Positions 34,223 through 43,390 of a stretch of DNA of 64,000 bases are shown here, piece after piece (positions within the stretch are counted from its first letter, which is position 1; every line of letters begins with the position of its first letter). The translations under genes and the position numbers were made by a program. The stretch is from Rhodanobacteraceae bacterium (lineage in GTDB: Bacteria; Pseudomonadota; Gammaproteobacteria; Xanthomonadales; Rhodanobacteraceae). The notes under the pieces were generated by a model that was given only the letters and a program-made list of their open reading frames with translations, was not told the origin of the DNA and did not search any database. Location: assembly GCA_016790075.1 (NCBI GenBank), contig JAEUPP010000069.1, positions 124,001 through 188,000 of the forward strand, in the 5' to 3' direction.

Positions 34223-36088
34223 ATGCCTTCCATCCCTGCCCTGTTGCCCGCGCTCGCCCTGTTCGCCGTCACCGCACAGGCGGCGAACGACCCCAATTCC
34301 TACGCCGAAACCGACAAGGTCCGCGTTACGAATCTCGCGCTGGACCTCCATGTCGGCTTCAAGTCGCGCCAGATCCTCGGCAAGGCCGAACTCAGCCTCG
34401 ACTGGCGCGACAAGAATGCACGCGAACTCAAGCTCGATACCCGCAGCCTTTCGATTGCGACGGTGGAAATTCTCGACGCCTCCGGCAAAGCCTCGCCCGC
34501 TTCGTTCTCACTGGGCGCTGCCGACAAGATTCTCGGCGCGCCGCTGATCGTGAAGTTCGATGCACAGGCACCAAAAATACGCGTCTCCTATGCCACCCAT
34601 CCGGAAGCATCAGGGCTGCAGTGGCTCAGCGAAACGCAGACCGCTGGCAAGAAACACCCGTTCCTGTTTTCCCAGTCCCAGGCGATACATGCGCGCTCCT
34701 GGGTGCCGCTGCAGGACACACCCGCAGTGCGCTTCACCTACAGCGCCGACATCCATGTGCCCAAGCCGCTGCGGGCGGTCATGAGTGCCAACAATAGTCC
34801 GGACGCCTCGCTCGAAACGGGCCTATTCCGTTTTGAGATGGATAAACCCATTCCTTCCTATCTGCTCGCCATTGCAGTGGGCGATATCGCGGTGAAATCG
34901 ACCGGCCCGCGCACGGCGGTCTATGCCGAGCCAAGCATGGTCGAAAAAGCCGCCAAGGAGTTTGAAGACACGGAAAAGATGATCGTCGCGACCGAGAAAC
35001 TTTATGGCGACTATCGCTGGGGCCGCTATGACATCCTCGTATTACCGCCAAGTTTTCCGTTTGGCGGCATGGAAAATCCACGCATGACGTTCGCGACCCC
35101 GACGGTCATCGTCGGTGACAAGAGCCTGACCTCGCTCGTCGCGCACGAGCTGGCGCATTCCTGGTCGGGCAATCTGGTCACGAACTCAAGCTGGAAGGAC
35201 ATCTGGCTCAACGAGGGTTTCACCAGCTATGTCGAAACCCGCATCATCGAAGCCGTCTACGGCCGCGAACAGGCTGATATGGAAGACGTGATCAGCCAGT
35301 TCGGGCTGAGGCAGGAAATGGCGGAGCTGGCAGCAAACGATCAGCTGCTGATGCTTGCTCCGCTGACCGGCCGTGATCCGGATGAGGCACTGACCGACGT
35401 AGCCTATATCAAGGGCGCCTGGTTCCTGAGCTTCCTCGAAAAACGCTACGGTAGGGCGGTGTTCGACAAATTCCTGCGCGGCTGGTTTGACCAGCACGCC
35501 TTCCAGAGCGTCGACAGCGACACGTTCGTCGCCTATCTGCAGAAGAATCTGATCGACAAGCACCCTGGCAAGGTCAAGCCGGCCGAAATCGAAGCCTGGC
35601 TAAAGCAGCCTGGCCTGCCCGATACGGCCGAACCGGCCAAGTCCGCGCGGTTCGACAAGGTCGTAGCGGCCCGCTCGGACTGGCAAGCCGGCAAGCGCGA
35701 CGCGGCTTCGCTGGCCGCAGCCAAATGGGGCACGCAGGAAACGGTGCACTTCCTTGAGGGCCTGCCGGAAAAACTCGAAGCAAAGCAGCTGGACGAACTC
35801 GATGCTGCCTTCCACTTCAACGGAACCGCAAATGGGGAGATCGCCCAGCGCTGGTATCCGCTGACCGTGCGCAGCGCCTATACGAAGGCGCGCCCCGCGA
35901 TAGAAGCCTTCCTGATCGGTATAGGTCGGCGCAAACTCGTCATGCCGACCTGGGAAGCGCTGATGGCGACACCGGAAGGCCTGGCCTTTGCGGAAGGGGT
36001 GTTTGCAAAAGCGCGCCCAGGCTATCACCCGATCACGACGGCATCTGTCCAATCAAAATTGGACGGTGCAAAAAAGAAGAACCCGTAA
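34223..36088 (+). CDS. Secreted M1-family metallo-aminopeptidase
   Basis: 621 residues from ATG 34223, chosen because it opens a signal peptide (MPSIPALLPALALFAVTAQA). M1 hallmarks are intact: GGMENPRMTF (substrate N-terminus binding, GXMEN type) and HELAHSWSGN followed 18 residues later by NEGF (HExxH-x18-E zinc site). A C-terminal helical region includes KHPGKVKPAEIEAWLKQPGL, like leukotriene A4 hydrolase-type enzymes. The export signal and the LTA4H-type C-terminus suggest periplasmic peptide degradation. It ends before a hairpin at 36124-36148 and converges on gpsA. Confidence 0.93.
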   Translation: MPSIPALLPALALFAVTAQAANDPNSYAETDKVRVTNLALDLHVGFKSRQILGKAELSLDWRDKNARELKLDTRSLSIATVEILDASGKASPASFSLGAADKILGAPLIVKFDAQAPKIRVSYATHPEASGLQWLSETQTAGKKHPFLFSQSQAIHARSWVPLQDTPAVRFTYSADIHVPKPLRAVMSANNSPDASLETGLFRFEMDKPIPSYLLAIAVGDIAVKSTGPRTAVYAEPSMVEKAAKEFEDTEKMIVATEKLYGDYRWGRYDILVLPPSFPFGGMENPRMTFATPTVIVGDKSLTSLVAHELAHSWSGNLVTNSSWKDIWLNEGFTSYVETRIIEAVYGREQADMEDVISQFGLRQEMAELAANDQLLMLAPLTGRDPDEALTDVAYIKGAWFLSFLEKRYGRAVFDKFLRGWFDQHAFQSVDSDTFVAYLQKNLIDKHPGKVKPAEIEAWLKQPGLPDTAEPAKSARFDKVVAARSDWQAGKRDAASLAAAKWGTQETVHFLEGLPEKLEAKQLDELDAAFHFNGTANGEIAQRWYPLTVRSAYTKARPAIEAFLIGIGRRKLVMPTWEALMATPEGLAFAEGVFAKARPGYHPITTASVQSKLDGAKKKNP

Positions 36089-36123
36089 CAAACACTCGAC
36101 AGCAAGACTTCTGATGACGCAAT

Positions 36124-36148
36124 GCCTTGCTCCAGAAGGGAGCAAGGC
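36124..36148. terminator. Hairpin between the aminopeptidase and gpsA
   Basis: Perfect 10-bp arms GCCTTGCTCC and GGAGCAAGGC around a 5-base loop, 36 bases past the aminopeptidase stop, between convergent genes. No T tract follows on either strand, so it is a weak terminator call. Confidence 0.4.
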
Positions 36149-36252
36149 TGTCGTTCGGAATCGCCGATTCTGCCAGCCGTGACTACTCAACCGGCTGGAT
36201 CGGCCGGGTGCAATCGGCTTTTCTGTCGTACATCCAACGATGCCGGGCCGGA

Positions 36253-37269
36253 CTAGGCCAGCGGCCCAGGGTACTCTGGCTTCTGTTCACGCGACAGCAG
36301 CAGACGCAAGCCTTCGGCTGGCGTGATCTGTTCGTGCAACACCCGCTGCACGCAATGTGCAATCGGCAGCTCAATGCCGTGCCGCGCGGCGAGGCGGATC
36401 ACTTCGTCGGCCGTTTGCACGCTTTCGACAACCTGGCCGATCTCGGCCACGGCCTGACGCAGCGGCGTGCCGCGCCCCAGGGCGAGCCCCAGACGGCGAT
36501 TGCGCGAGAGATCGCCGGTGCAGGTCAGCACCAGATCGCCAAGGCCGGCAAGCCCCATCAGCGTCTCCGCACGCGCGCCCAGCGCAACGCCCAGGCGCAG
36601 CATCTCGTTGAGGCCACGCGTGATCAGGCCGGCACGTGCGTTGAGACCCAGCTGCATGCCGTCGGCGACACCAGTCGCAACGGCGAGAACATTCTTCATC
36701 GCGCCGCCAAGTTCAGCGCCAAGCATGTCGGTACCGGTGTACGCGCGAAACGTAGGACCGTGCAGCTGTGCGGCGACTGTTTGCGCGAATCCGGCGTCGT
36801 CCGAGTGCACGGTAACCGCGGTTGGCAGGCCATCGACGACTTCGCGCGCGAACGATGGGCCGGTCACTATGGCGGCCGGCTGCTGCGGCAGGACTTCCGC
36901 AACGAGTTCGTGCAGGAATCGCCCGGTTCCCGGCTCGAAACCCTTGGTCGCCCAGGCCAGTCCACGGAAACGCGATGGCTGCCGCGCCAGCGCTTCAATG
37001 AGTTCACGGAACGCATGGCTGGGCGTAACGACCAGCACCCAGTCCGCGTCGACCACGCTCGCGGCCAGGTCGGCACTGTAGTTCAGCGTCGGCGGCAACA
37101 CACTCTGCGGCAGGTAGCGTGTGTTGCGGCCGGTCGCGGCCATGTCACGCATGGCCGCAGCGTCACGCCCCCACAAGGTAGTGTGGACGCCATGCCGCGC
37201 CAGCAAGCTGGCCAGCGCCGTGCCCCAGGAGCCGGCACCCAGGACGGCAACCCGGGGTTGTGCACTCAT
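36253..37269 (-). CDS. gpsA: Glycerol-3-phosphate dehydrogenase [NAD(P)+]
   Basis: 338 residues starting [20 protein letters not shown], the Rossmann GxGxxG for NAD(P). It makes sn-glycerol-3-phosphate from dihydroxyacetone phosphate for phospholipid synthesis. Family blocks: [89 protein letters not shown] and [20 protein letters not shown]. It is four bases downstream of secB on the minus strand, a pairing typical of this lineage, so they are co-transcribed. Confidence 0.97.
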   Translation of the reverse strand: MSAQPRVAVLGAGSWGTALASLLARHGVHTTLWGRDAAAMRDMAATGRNTRYLPQSVLPPTLNYSADLAASVVDADWVLVVTPSHAFRELIEALARQPSRFRGLAWATKGFEPGTGRFLHELVAEVLPQQPAAIVTGPSFAREVVDGLPTAVTVHSDDAGFAQTVAAQLHGPTFRAYTGTDMLGAELGGAMKNVLAVATGVADGMQLGLNARAGLITRGLNEMLRLGVALGARAETLMGLAGLGDLVLTCTGDLSRNRRLGLALGRGTPLRQAVAEIGQVVESVQTADEVIRLAARHGIELPIAHCVQRVLHEQITPAEGLRLLLSREQKPEYPGPLA

Positions 37270-37273
37270 GCGA

Positions 37274-37756
37274 TCAGGCGTTCAGCGTGGGTGCCGCAGT
37301 GCCTTCCGCACGGCGTGCAACGGCTTCGGCATAAAGTGCGTCGAAATTGATCGGCTGCAGGAAGAACGGCGGGAAGCCGCCACCCTGGACCATGTCCGAC
37401 ACCGCCTGCCGGGCATACGGGAACAGCACGTTGGGGCAGTAGCTGCCGAGCACCGCGTCGCGGTTGGCATCGTCGAAGCCGGCAACGCCGAAGATACCTG
37501 CCTGCTGCACTTCACACAGATAAGCCGTCTTTTCGCCCAGCTTGCAGGTCACGGTGACGCTGAGCAGGACTTCAAATACATCCGGTGCCAGTGCATTGAC
37601 CTGCTGGCCAAGCTGCAGCTGGATCTGCGGCTGACCCTGCTCCTGGAAGATATGCGGAGCAGCCGGCGCTTCAAACGAGGAATCCTTGATGTAGATCTTC
37701 TGGACGGACAGCTGCGCCTGCGCGGCGGCCTGACCGTTGGCGGTGTTATCGGACAT
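37274..37756 (-). CDS. secB: Protein-export chaperone SecB
   Basis: 160 residues, normal for SecB. It holds preproteins unfolded and delivers them to SecA. The core reads [60 protein letters not shown] and [19 protein letters not shown], all typical. The N-terminus is a short Ala/Gln-rich tail as often seen. It is directly upstream of gpsA (4-base gap). Confidence 0.97.
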   Translation of the reverse strand: MSDNTANGQAAAQAQLSVQKIYIKDSSFEAPAAPHIFQEQGQPQIQLQLGQQVNALAPDVFEVLLSVTVTCKLGEKTAYLCEVQQAGIFGVAGFDDANRDAVLGSYCPNVLFPYARQAVSDMVQGGGFPPFFLQPINFDALYAEAVARRAEGTAAPTLNA

Positions 37757-38065
37757 GTCGACTCCGGATGCGTAAGGTATGGATCAAAAGGAGCGGGAGT
37801 ATCCCATAACTCGCTATCGGCCGGTCAGCACCAGAGGCAGGCCGCTGCAGCCGCGGTCGCTTGCCGCAGGCAGCCCGCCCTGCTATAAAGCGCGGCTCGC
37901 TTTGCGGCGCCCGACCATAAGGGCCAGGAAATCCGGCACGCGTTCCGGATCTTTCGCGCAGTCTTCGCTGACGCAGGCGGCTTCCAGCTACGCGTGGCAC
38001 AGCAACGTGCCGCTGGCCGATACCGCCCTGGCCAAGGGCGGCACCAACATCATGATGAGGTACGT
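37757..38065. other. Region between secB and rpmB
   Basis: 309 bases separating divergent secB and rpmB. It holds a good sigma-70-type promoter for rpmB (37861-37889, listed separately). Open frames here are shadows, and no RNA gene is recognised. An attenuating leader for rpmB is possible since the predicted transcript starts ~170 bases before the ATG. Confidence 0.4.
37861..37889 (+). promoter_or_regulatory. Predicted promoter of rpmB-rpmG
   Basis: TTGCCG at 37861-37866, a 17-base spacer, and TATAAA at 37884-37889 preceded by TGC (extended -10-like). It points toward rpmB and lies in the only AT-rich spot of the interval. Transcription would begin near 37896, leaving a ~170-base leader. 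Confidence 0.5.
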
Positions 38066-38302
38066 ATGGCCCGTAAATGCCAAGTTACCGGCAAAGGTGC
38101 GCTGAGCGGCAACAACGTCTCGCACGCCAACAACAAGACCCGCCGCCGCTGGCTGCCCAACCTGCACGAGCGCCGCTTCTGGGTGCCGAGCGAGAACCGC
38201 TGGATCAAGCTGCGCCTTTCCAACCACGCCCTGCGTACCATCGACAAGAAAGGTATCGAGGTCGTCGTCGCCGAGCTCCGCGCTCGTGGCGAGAAGATCT
38301 GA
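38066..38302 (+). CDS. rpmB: 50S ribosomal protein L28
   Basis: 78 residues from ATG 38066 with GAGG five bases upstream, the standard length for L28. The sequence [20 protein letters not shown] and the following [20 protein letters not shown] are diagnostic. It is followed 13 bases later by rpmG, the conserved L28-L33 pair. Confidence 0.97.
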   Translation: MARKCQVTGKGALSGNNVSHANNKTRRRWLPNLHERRFWVPSENRWIKLRLSNHALRTIDKKGIEVVVAELRARGEKI

Positions 38303-38315
38303 GGAGAACTAAACC

Positions 38316-38480
38316 ATGGCATCCAAGCGTGACAAGATCCGCCTGATCTCCACCGCCGGCACCGGCCACTTCTATACCACCGACAAGAACAAGAAGAACA
38401 CGCCCGACAAGATGGAGATCAAGAAATATGATCCCGTCGTGCGCAAGCACGTGGCGTACAAAGAAGCGAAGATCAAGTAA
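38316..38480 (+). CDS. rpmG: 50S ribosomal protein L33
   Basis: 54 residues: [20 protein letters not shown] then [20 protein letters not shown]. This is a zinc-free L33 form, since the CxxC pairs of the zinc-binding type are absent. AGGAGA precedes the ATG and partly overlaps the rpmB stop region. It is followed directly by a strong terminator. Confidence 0.97.
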   Translation: MASKRDKIRLISTAGTGHFYTTDKNKKNTPDKMEIKKYDPVVRKHVAYKEAKIK

Positions 38481-38494
38481 TCCCGCCGCCTCTG

Positions 38495-38526
38495 AAGAAC
38501 CCGCCCTACGGCGGGTTCTTTTTTTT
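38495..38526 (+). terminator. Intrinsic terminator of rpmB-rpmG
   Basis: Perfect 11-bp stem AAGAACCCGCC / GGCGGGTTCTT with a 4-base loop (CTAC) followed by an unbroken run of T to 38526, 14 bases after the rpmG stop. A textbook rho-independent terminator. Confidence 0.92.
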
Positions 38527-38537
38527 CCAGCCTGCTT

Positions 38538-39890
38538 TCAGGGTTTAGCCGGAGCCAGATCCTGCTGATAGGGCGGTGAGAACCAGAACGGAATGCGGAA
38601 TTCGGCCGGCCGGCCACTTGCTGCGTTCCAGCGCACCTGCAATACGTGCTCACCCGGCGCCAGACCGGCCAGATTCAGATAACCCTGCAGGCCGCGCTGC
38701 TCCAGGTCACGCCGCTCGGCCTGCATGAAGGTGGCGAGGTCGGCTGGCCGCGCATCAAGGCTGACTTCCCACAGCCGCACCAGGCAGGCGCGGCGTTGCG
38801 CCGGTTCGCCAACCTGCGGACACAACCCGCGCAGGACCGCGTTGTCCCGCTCGGGCACATAGGGCAGAAACAGGCGCAAATGGCCGTCCGCAATCATATC
38901 GGCCGGAATCAGCGGGACGCGGGCCAGCACATCGCGCGTGCCACGCAGATTCTCGTAGTGCGCACTACGCAGCCCTCGATCCGCATCGGCATCACCGAAA
39001 TATGCATAGCTGGACACCAGCGCAAATTCCCGCACAGCGCGTTCCTGCAGATCGCCGAATACCACGGTGGACGTGATCAGCAGCAGGAACAGCATCGTGA
39101 AAGAGCGGCTCGGCAGATTACTTTCCAGCGAAAGCTGCACCGGCATGATGAGACGCTGCGGAAAGAGAATGCTCTGCACCCGCACGAGCTTCTCTACCAG
39201 CCGGCGCCGCCACTCGGACGTGGGCGATGGGGCGGGCTGCCAGCGGGCCAGCCAGGCACTGTCAAGCAGCAGCACGGGAAGCAATATGCCGAGCATCAAG
39301 CCGGCAAACAGCAGCATGCCTACACTGCCTCCTGGCTCCAGGTCGCGCCCCAGCAACAACCCGACCCCCATCACAAGCAGAATCAGTACGACCAGCAGAG
39401 CACCAATCCAGAGCACGGAAAGAGCGACGAGGCTAACCAGGGCAAAAACGATCGACGCCACTCGGTCAGCTGCATCAATGGCCGTATCGAGATCGACCAG
39501 GGTGCGCCTATGGTAATCACGTGTCAGCGGGCCAATGCTGCGAATGGCGTCCCAGCGGATCCCCGCCGGAAACGCAGCCTTAAGTCCGATCAGACCAACC
39601 CAGTAGGCGCGTACGGCAAGGTGCAGCAGAAAGGCGCCGGCAAGCGTCATGCTCAAGCCGCTGGCCAGCTGAAAAGCCAGCGTCAGCAATTGATGGCGCT
39701 GGCCTTCTGCATGCAGCTCGACCTGCACCCAGCGTTCAAACAACCAACCCGGCAGGGCGAGCAACGCGAGCAAGCTTATGCCGGAGATGATGAGCTCGAG
39801 TTCGTCAGTGCGCTCGCGCAGACTCTCGAACCCAACCCGCTGCTCTCTAGCTGCTTGTGCTTCGGCCGATTCGGCAGGCTCAGAGTTCAC
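38538..39890 (-). CDS. Multi-spanning membrane protein of unknown function
   Basis: 450 residues. The N-terminus is acidic (EPAESAEAQAARE). About six transmembrane helices follow: LIISGISLLALLALPGWLF, QLLTLAFQLASGLSMTLAGA, ASIVFALVSLVALSVLWIGA, LLVVLILLVMGVGLLL, MLLFAGLMLGILLPVLLL and SFTMLFLLLITSTVVF. A ~170-residue soluble C-terminal domain ends in a beta-strand pattern (EHVLQVRWNAAS, FRIPFWFSPPYQ). No family is recognised. It converges on rpmG with the terminator between and stands alone. Confidence 0.8.
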   Translation of the reverse strand: MNSEPAESAEAQAAREQRVGFESLRERTDELELIISGISLLALLALPGWLFERWVQVELHAEGQRHQLLTLAFQLASGLSMTLAGAFLLHLAVRAYWVGLIGLKAAFPAGIRWDAIRSIGPLTRDYHRRTLVDLDTAIDAADRVASIVFALVSLVALSVLWIGALLVVLILLVMGVGLLLGRDLEPGGSVGMLLFAGLMLGILLPVLLLDSAWLARWQPAPSPTSEWRRRLVEKLVRVQSILFPQRLIMPVQLSLESNLPSRSFTMLFLLLITSTVVFGDLQERAVREFALVSSYAYFGDADADRGLRSAHYENLRGTRDVLARVPLIPADMIADGHLRLFLPYVPERDNAVLRGLCPQVGEPAQRRACLVRLWEVSLDARPADLATFMQAERRDLEQRGLQGYLNLAGLAPGEHVLQVRWNAASGRPAEFRIPFWFSPPYQQDLAPAKP

Positions 39891-39989
39891 ACCACACCCT
39901 CACTGGCAAACGCCGGAGTGTAGCGGCGATAGCCCCGGCAGCCGTGACAGCAAGGTATCGGCACCGTTTCACAGTGCCGATACCTGGCC

Positions 39990-40358
39990 TCATTCGCCTT
40001 GGGTAAGAACCTGGCAACCGACAAGATCTTCGTTGTCGATGACCCAGGTGTTGTCGCTAGCGCAGATACCGACGTCCTCCACTATGCACTCATCGCCGTC
40101 TTCATCGACGAGGCGCACATCGTAGGCACGGCAAGGCACACCGGTCAGGGTGAAGCTGTCGCCGGTATTCACCGTGTGCTGGCCAAGCTGGTCCTCACCC
40201 CATTCACGCTCGTCGGTAGGTGACAGGAACAGCTGATGGATAGCCCAGGCAGACTTGTTCTTGATGACGATCTTGGAATCCGACGATTCCGCCGAAGCTA
40301 GGCCGGTTACGGCGAAGGCAGCAACAAACACCAGCAGCAAACTGGAAAGCTTGTTCAC
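39990..40358 (-). CDS. Small secreted beta-rich protein
   Basis: 122 residues with a clear signal peptide (MNKLSSLLLVFVAAFAVTGL, cleavage after ASA). The mature part begins KIVIKNKSAWAIHQLFLSPT, then EREWGEDQLGQHTVNTGDSF and AYDVRLVDEDGDECIVEDVG, with four cysteines that may form two disulphides. I have the impression of a conserved secreted family in this lineage (IHxLFLSPTDExxWGEDQLG) but no known function. It is adjacent to the membrane protein gene but not in an obvious operon. Confidence 0.75.
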   Translation of the reverse strand: MNKLSSLLLVFVAAFAVTGLASAESSDSKIVIKNKSAWAIHQLFLSPTDEREWGEDQLGQHTVNTGDSFTLTGVPCRAYDVRLVDEDGDECIVEDVGICASDNTWVIDNEDLVGCQVLTQGE

Positions 40359-40459
40359 GTGATTCCCCTTGTGGCGCGGTATGCGCCCGGCGATTGTCCA
40401 GCCGATTTCGCCGGCTGCGCAATGGGCTTACACCTCGAGGCAGCGGCCCTGGAACAACA

Positions 40460-40480
40460 AAGGCGCCACCGGGGCGCCTT
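40460..40480 (-). terminator. Hairpin downstream of the desaturase gene
   Basis: 8-bp arms AAGGCGCC and GGCGCCTT with a 5-base loop. On the minus strand it is followed by a T-rich stretch (TTTGTTGTT), about 30 bases past the desaturase stop, so it is a likely intrinsic terminator. Confidence 0.55.
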
Positions 40481-40511
40481 CGTCGCTAATTGAACAATGT
40501 CCGCCAGCTAT

Positions 40512-41708
40512 TCAATGTGCGTTCGCAAGTGAATAGCCTTTGAGCCTTGCGGCGAACTCCTGCAACGCGCGAATGCCACTGGCTTCGGCCTCACGGCACC
40601 ACTGCTTGAGGCCTTCCAGCATCGCCTCACCGTTGCGGTCTTCCATGAGCTCGTGCAGGCGGCTGCGATACTCCATCACCGTGGCAATGGCTGGACGCTG
40701 GCTGACCCATAGGCTGAGGCGCTCACGCGCTTCGCTATCGAGCCAGCGCCCGCCACTGGCCAGGGACTTGCGCAGGCGACGCGGCAATTCCTTGAGGTTG
40801 TTTCCGGCCTGCGCCGCCTCCTCGCGCAGGGTAGGCAGGATGACGCCGCCGAAGTAATCGGTCATGACCTGGAACTTGTGCGCGATCAGCGCCTTGATCG
40901 TATCGGTGTCGGGCAGGTTCATGTTCGGGCGCACGTCGAGCGTAGGCGCAACCCGGAGCACCTTGGCCAGGCGCACGAACTCAAACGCCTTGATCGCGAC
41001 CCAGCCGATATCAAGCTCCCATTTGCGCAGCGCGAACTTCGACGAGCTGGGGAACGCGTGGTGATTGTTGTGCAGTTCCTCGCCGCCGATGATCAGCCCC
41101 CAGGGACTCAGGTTCGTCGCGGTGTCGTTGCTCTCGAAGTTCCGATAGCCCCACCAGTGACCAAGGCCGTTGACGACGCCCGCAGCCCAGAACGGAATCC
41201 AGATCATCTGGCAAGCCCAGATCACGACGCCCCAGAGACCGAACAGGGCAAAGTTGAGGAACAGCATCAGGGTCGGGCCGACCTCGGGCATGGGCGTGTA
41301 GACGCGCCGCTCCAGCCAGTCGTTCGGCGTGCCCAGGCCGTACTTGTCCATGGTCTCGCGGTTGCGCCGCGCCTGACGGTACAGGTCAACACCGTCCCAA
41401 AGTACTTTGCGGATGCCGTAGATGACCGGACTGTGCGGATCTTCGTCGGTCTCGCATTTGGCGTGGTGCTTGCGATGAATCGCGACCCATTCCTTGGTAA
41501 CCATGGCGGTGGAGAACCAGGTCCAGAATCGGAAGAAGTGATTCAGCACCGGATGAAAGTCGACGCCGCGATGAGCCTGGCTGCGATGCAGATAGAGCGT
41601 CACGGAGAAGATTGTCAGTTGTGTGACAAGCACGAAGTAGGCGATTAGCCAAGGCCAGTTCGCCTGGGTCAATCCTCCGGTCAGAAATTCGATCGCAGCG
41701 TTAAACAT
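40512..41708 (-). CDS. Membrane fatty-acyl desaturase (delta-9 type)
   Basis: 398 residues with several transmembrane helices and the three His boxes of the acyl-CoA/acyl-lipid desaturase family: HRSQAHRG, HRKHHAKCETDEDPHSP and HNNHHAFP. These bind a di-iron centre that introduces a double bond into a saturated acyl chain. The C-terminal ~120 residues (from about LRVAPTLDVRP) are extra and helical. It probably adjusts membrane fluidity. Monocistronic, with a hairpin after it. Confidence 0.93.
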   Translation of the reverse strand: MFNAAIEFLTGGLTQANWPWLIAYFVLVTQLTIFSVTLYLHRSQAHRGVDFHPVLNHFFRFWTWFSTAMVTKEWVAIHRKHHAKCETDEDPHSPVIYGIRKVLWDGVDLYRQARRNRETMDKYGLGTPNDWLERRVYTPMPEVGPTLMLFLNFALFGLWGVVIWACQMIWIPFWAAGVVNGLGHWWGYRNFESNDTATNLSPWGLIIGGEELHNNHHAFPSSSKFALRKWELDIGWVAIKAFEFVRLAKVLRVAPTLDVRPNMNLPDTDTIKALIAHKFQVMTDYFGGVILPTLREEAAQAGNNLKELPRRLRKSLASGGRWLDSEARERLSLWVSQRPAIATVMEYRSRLHELMEDRNGEAMLEGLKQWCREAEASGIRALQEFAARLKGYSLANAH

Positions 41709-41891
41709 AGGTTAAGTGGCCGGCAAATTGTAAAGACAAGGCGGGGACTATACGCGACGCCGTTATTGGGGACTACGTGAAGCAATCCAAGTGCCACCTG
41801 CGCAAACGTTCGTTTTTCCACCGCTTCTGAACGCCGCCGCTTGTGGCGCCGCTTGTGGCATACGCAAGGACTTGGCCACAATCCCCGGTCT

Positions 41892-42638
41892 GTGACTTCC
41901 GCCGACACCATCCCCACGCTACGCATCGACCGCATCTCGCGCACGCTCGCGGGCCGCGCCGTGGTGAACGCGCTAAGCCTTGAGGTTGCGTGCGGTGAGG
42001 TGTTGGGCCTGCTTGGTGTCAACGGCGCCGGCAAGTCCACCACGCTGCGCATGATCGCCGGCGTGCTCTCGCCCGACAGCGGTCAGGTGCTGCTTGGCGG
42101 CGCCGACCTCTACGAAAACCCGGAACTGGCCCGACGCGGCATAGGTTATCTGCCGGAGCGCGCACCGCTACACGCGGAACTCGACGTTAGCGAATTCCTG
42201 CTGTTCTGCGCCCGCCTGCACGGCCTGTCGCGGGGCGAAGCACGCGTGGCGGTACGCCGTGAAATCGAACGCTGCGATCTCGGCGAGGTACAGCACCGCC
42301 TGATTGGCCATCTGTCCAAGGGGTTCCAGCAACGCGTCGGCATTGCCCAGGCATTGGTGCATAAGCCAACGCTGGTTGTACTGGACGAGCCGGCCTCGGG
42401 TCTCGACCCGGTGCAGTCGCTGCGCATGCGTGAACTCATCACCGAGCTGCGCGCCAATCACGCCGTGCTGCTGTCGACTCACCTGCTGGCCGAAGCGGAA
42501 GCCTGCTGTGACCATATAGCCATCCTGCATCGCGGCGTGTTGCGCCACAGCTGCCGCGTGAGTCAAGGGGAAACTGCGCGACTGGAACAGCAGTTCCTGC
42601 GCATTGCGGCAGATCTGGAACCCGGGACTGACCTATGA
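41892..42638 (+). CDS. ABC transporter ATP-binding protein (GldA-like)
   Basis: 248 residues from GTG 41892, judged best because the upstream part of the open frame is non-homologous (WRRLWHTQGLGHN). ABC motifs: Walker A GVNGAGKST, signature LSKGFQQR in place of LSGGQ, and Walker B LVVLDEPASGLDP. The LSKGxxQR signature is typical of GldA/NosF/YadG-type exporters. It overlaps the permease start (ATGA at 42635-42638). Confidence 0.92.
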   Translation: MTSADTIPTLRIDRISRTLAGRAVVNALSLEVACGEVLGLLGVNGAGKSTTLRMIAGVLSPDSGQVLLGGADLYENPELARRGIGYLPERAPLHAELDVSEFLLFCARLHGLSRGEARVAVRREIERCDLGEVQHRLIGHLSKGFQQRVGIAQALVHKPTLVVLDEPASGLDPVQSLRMRELITELRANHAVLLSTHLLAEAEACCDHIAILHRGVLRHSCRVSQGETARLEQQFLRIAADLEPGTDL

Positions 42639-43390
42639 AGACGAGTCTGGTCATCGCCGGCCACGAGTGGCGCCGCCTGCGCGTACAGGCCTGGCCCTGG
42701 CTGCTGCTCGCCGCTGTGCTTGCCCTGCTGGCCTGGTTGTTTCTCGATCGGCTCGACACCTACCTGCGCCTGCAGGAAAGCACGGGCAATGCAGCGCATG
42801 TGGGCGCGACGGCCCAAGTCGCGGCACCGGTACTGGGCTGGCTCGCGATCCTGCTGATCGTGCTGGTGCCGCTGCTGGGCTCTCGCGCGATCGCCGGCGA
42901 GCGCCGCGTGCATTCTCTGAACCTGCTGCTCGCGGCCGGCATCAGCGATGTGGCCATCGTCAGCGGGAAATGGCTGGGTCTGTGTCTATGGCTGTTGCTG
43001 CTGATTGCCTTGACTGCGCTGATGCCCCTGAGCCTGTTCGGTACCACCGAGCTCGATCTGGGCCGGCTCGCCGCCAATCTGCTCGCCCTGGTATTGCAGG
43101 CAGCAATGCTGGCCGCTATCGCGCTGTACGCCTCCAGCCTCACGGCGCAGCCCGTATTGGCTGCCGCTGTCGCGCTGCTCATCAACCTGCTGCTCTGTGT
43201 TGTGGATCTGGGCGCACGCGAAGCCGGCGTCAGCAACAGCCTTATCAACTGGCTCGCCTTGCCTTCGCATTTCGGCCCGCTCAGTGACGGGGTCGTCGCC
43301 AGCGTGGACCTGGTCTGGTTCGCGCTGATCAGCGGAATCTTCCTTGCACTCGCCACACGCCAGCTCGCCGCACTACGGGGTGCCGACTGA
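42635..43390 (+). CDS. ABC-2-type permease (GldF-like)
   Basis: 251 residues, six predicted transmembrane helices with Leu/Ala-rich segments (WPWLLLAAVLALLAWLFLD, GWLAILLIVLVPLLGSRAIA, WLGLCLWLLLLIALTALMPL). The ABC-2 motif GSRAIAGERRVHSLNLLLAA matches the family. Starts inside the ATPase stop (ATGA) and its stop overlaps the next gene's ATG region (TGATG), so it is translationally coupled on both sides. Confidence 0.9.
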   Translation: MKTSLVIAGHEWRRLRVQAWPWLLLAAVLALLAWLFLDRLDTYLRLQESTGNAAHVGATAQVAAPVLGWLAILLIVLVPLLGSRAIAGERRVHSLNLLLAAGISDVAIVSGKWLGLCLWLLLLIALTALMPLSLFGTTELDLGRLAANLLALVLQAAMLAAIALYASSLTAQPVLAAAVALLINLLLCVVDLGAREAGVSNSLINWLALPSHFGPLSDGVVASVDLVWFALISGIFLALATRQLAALRGAD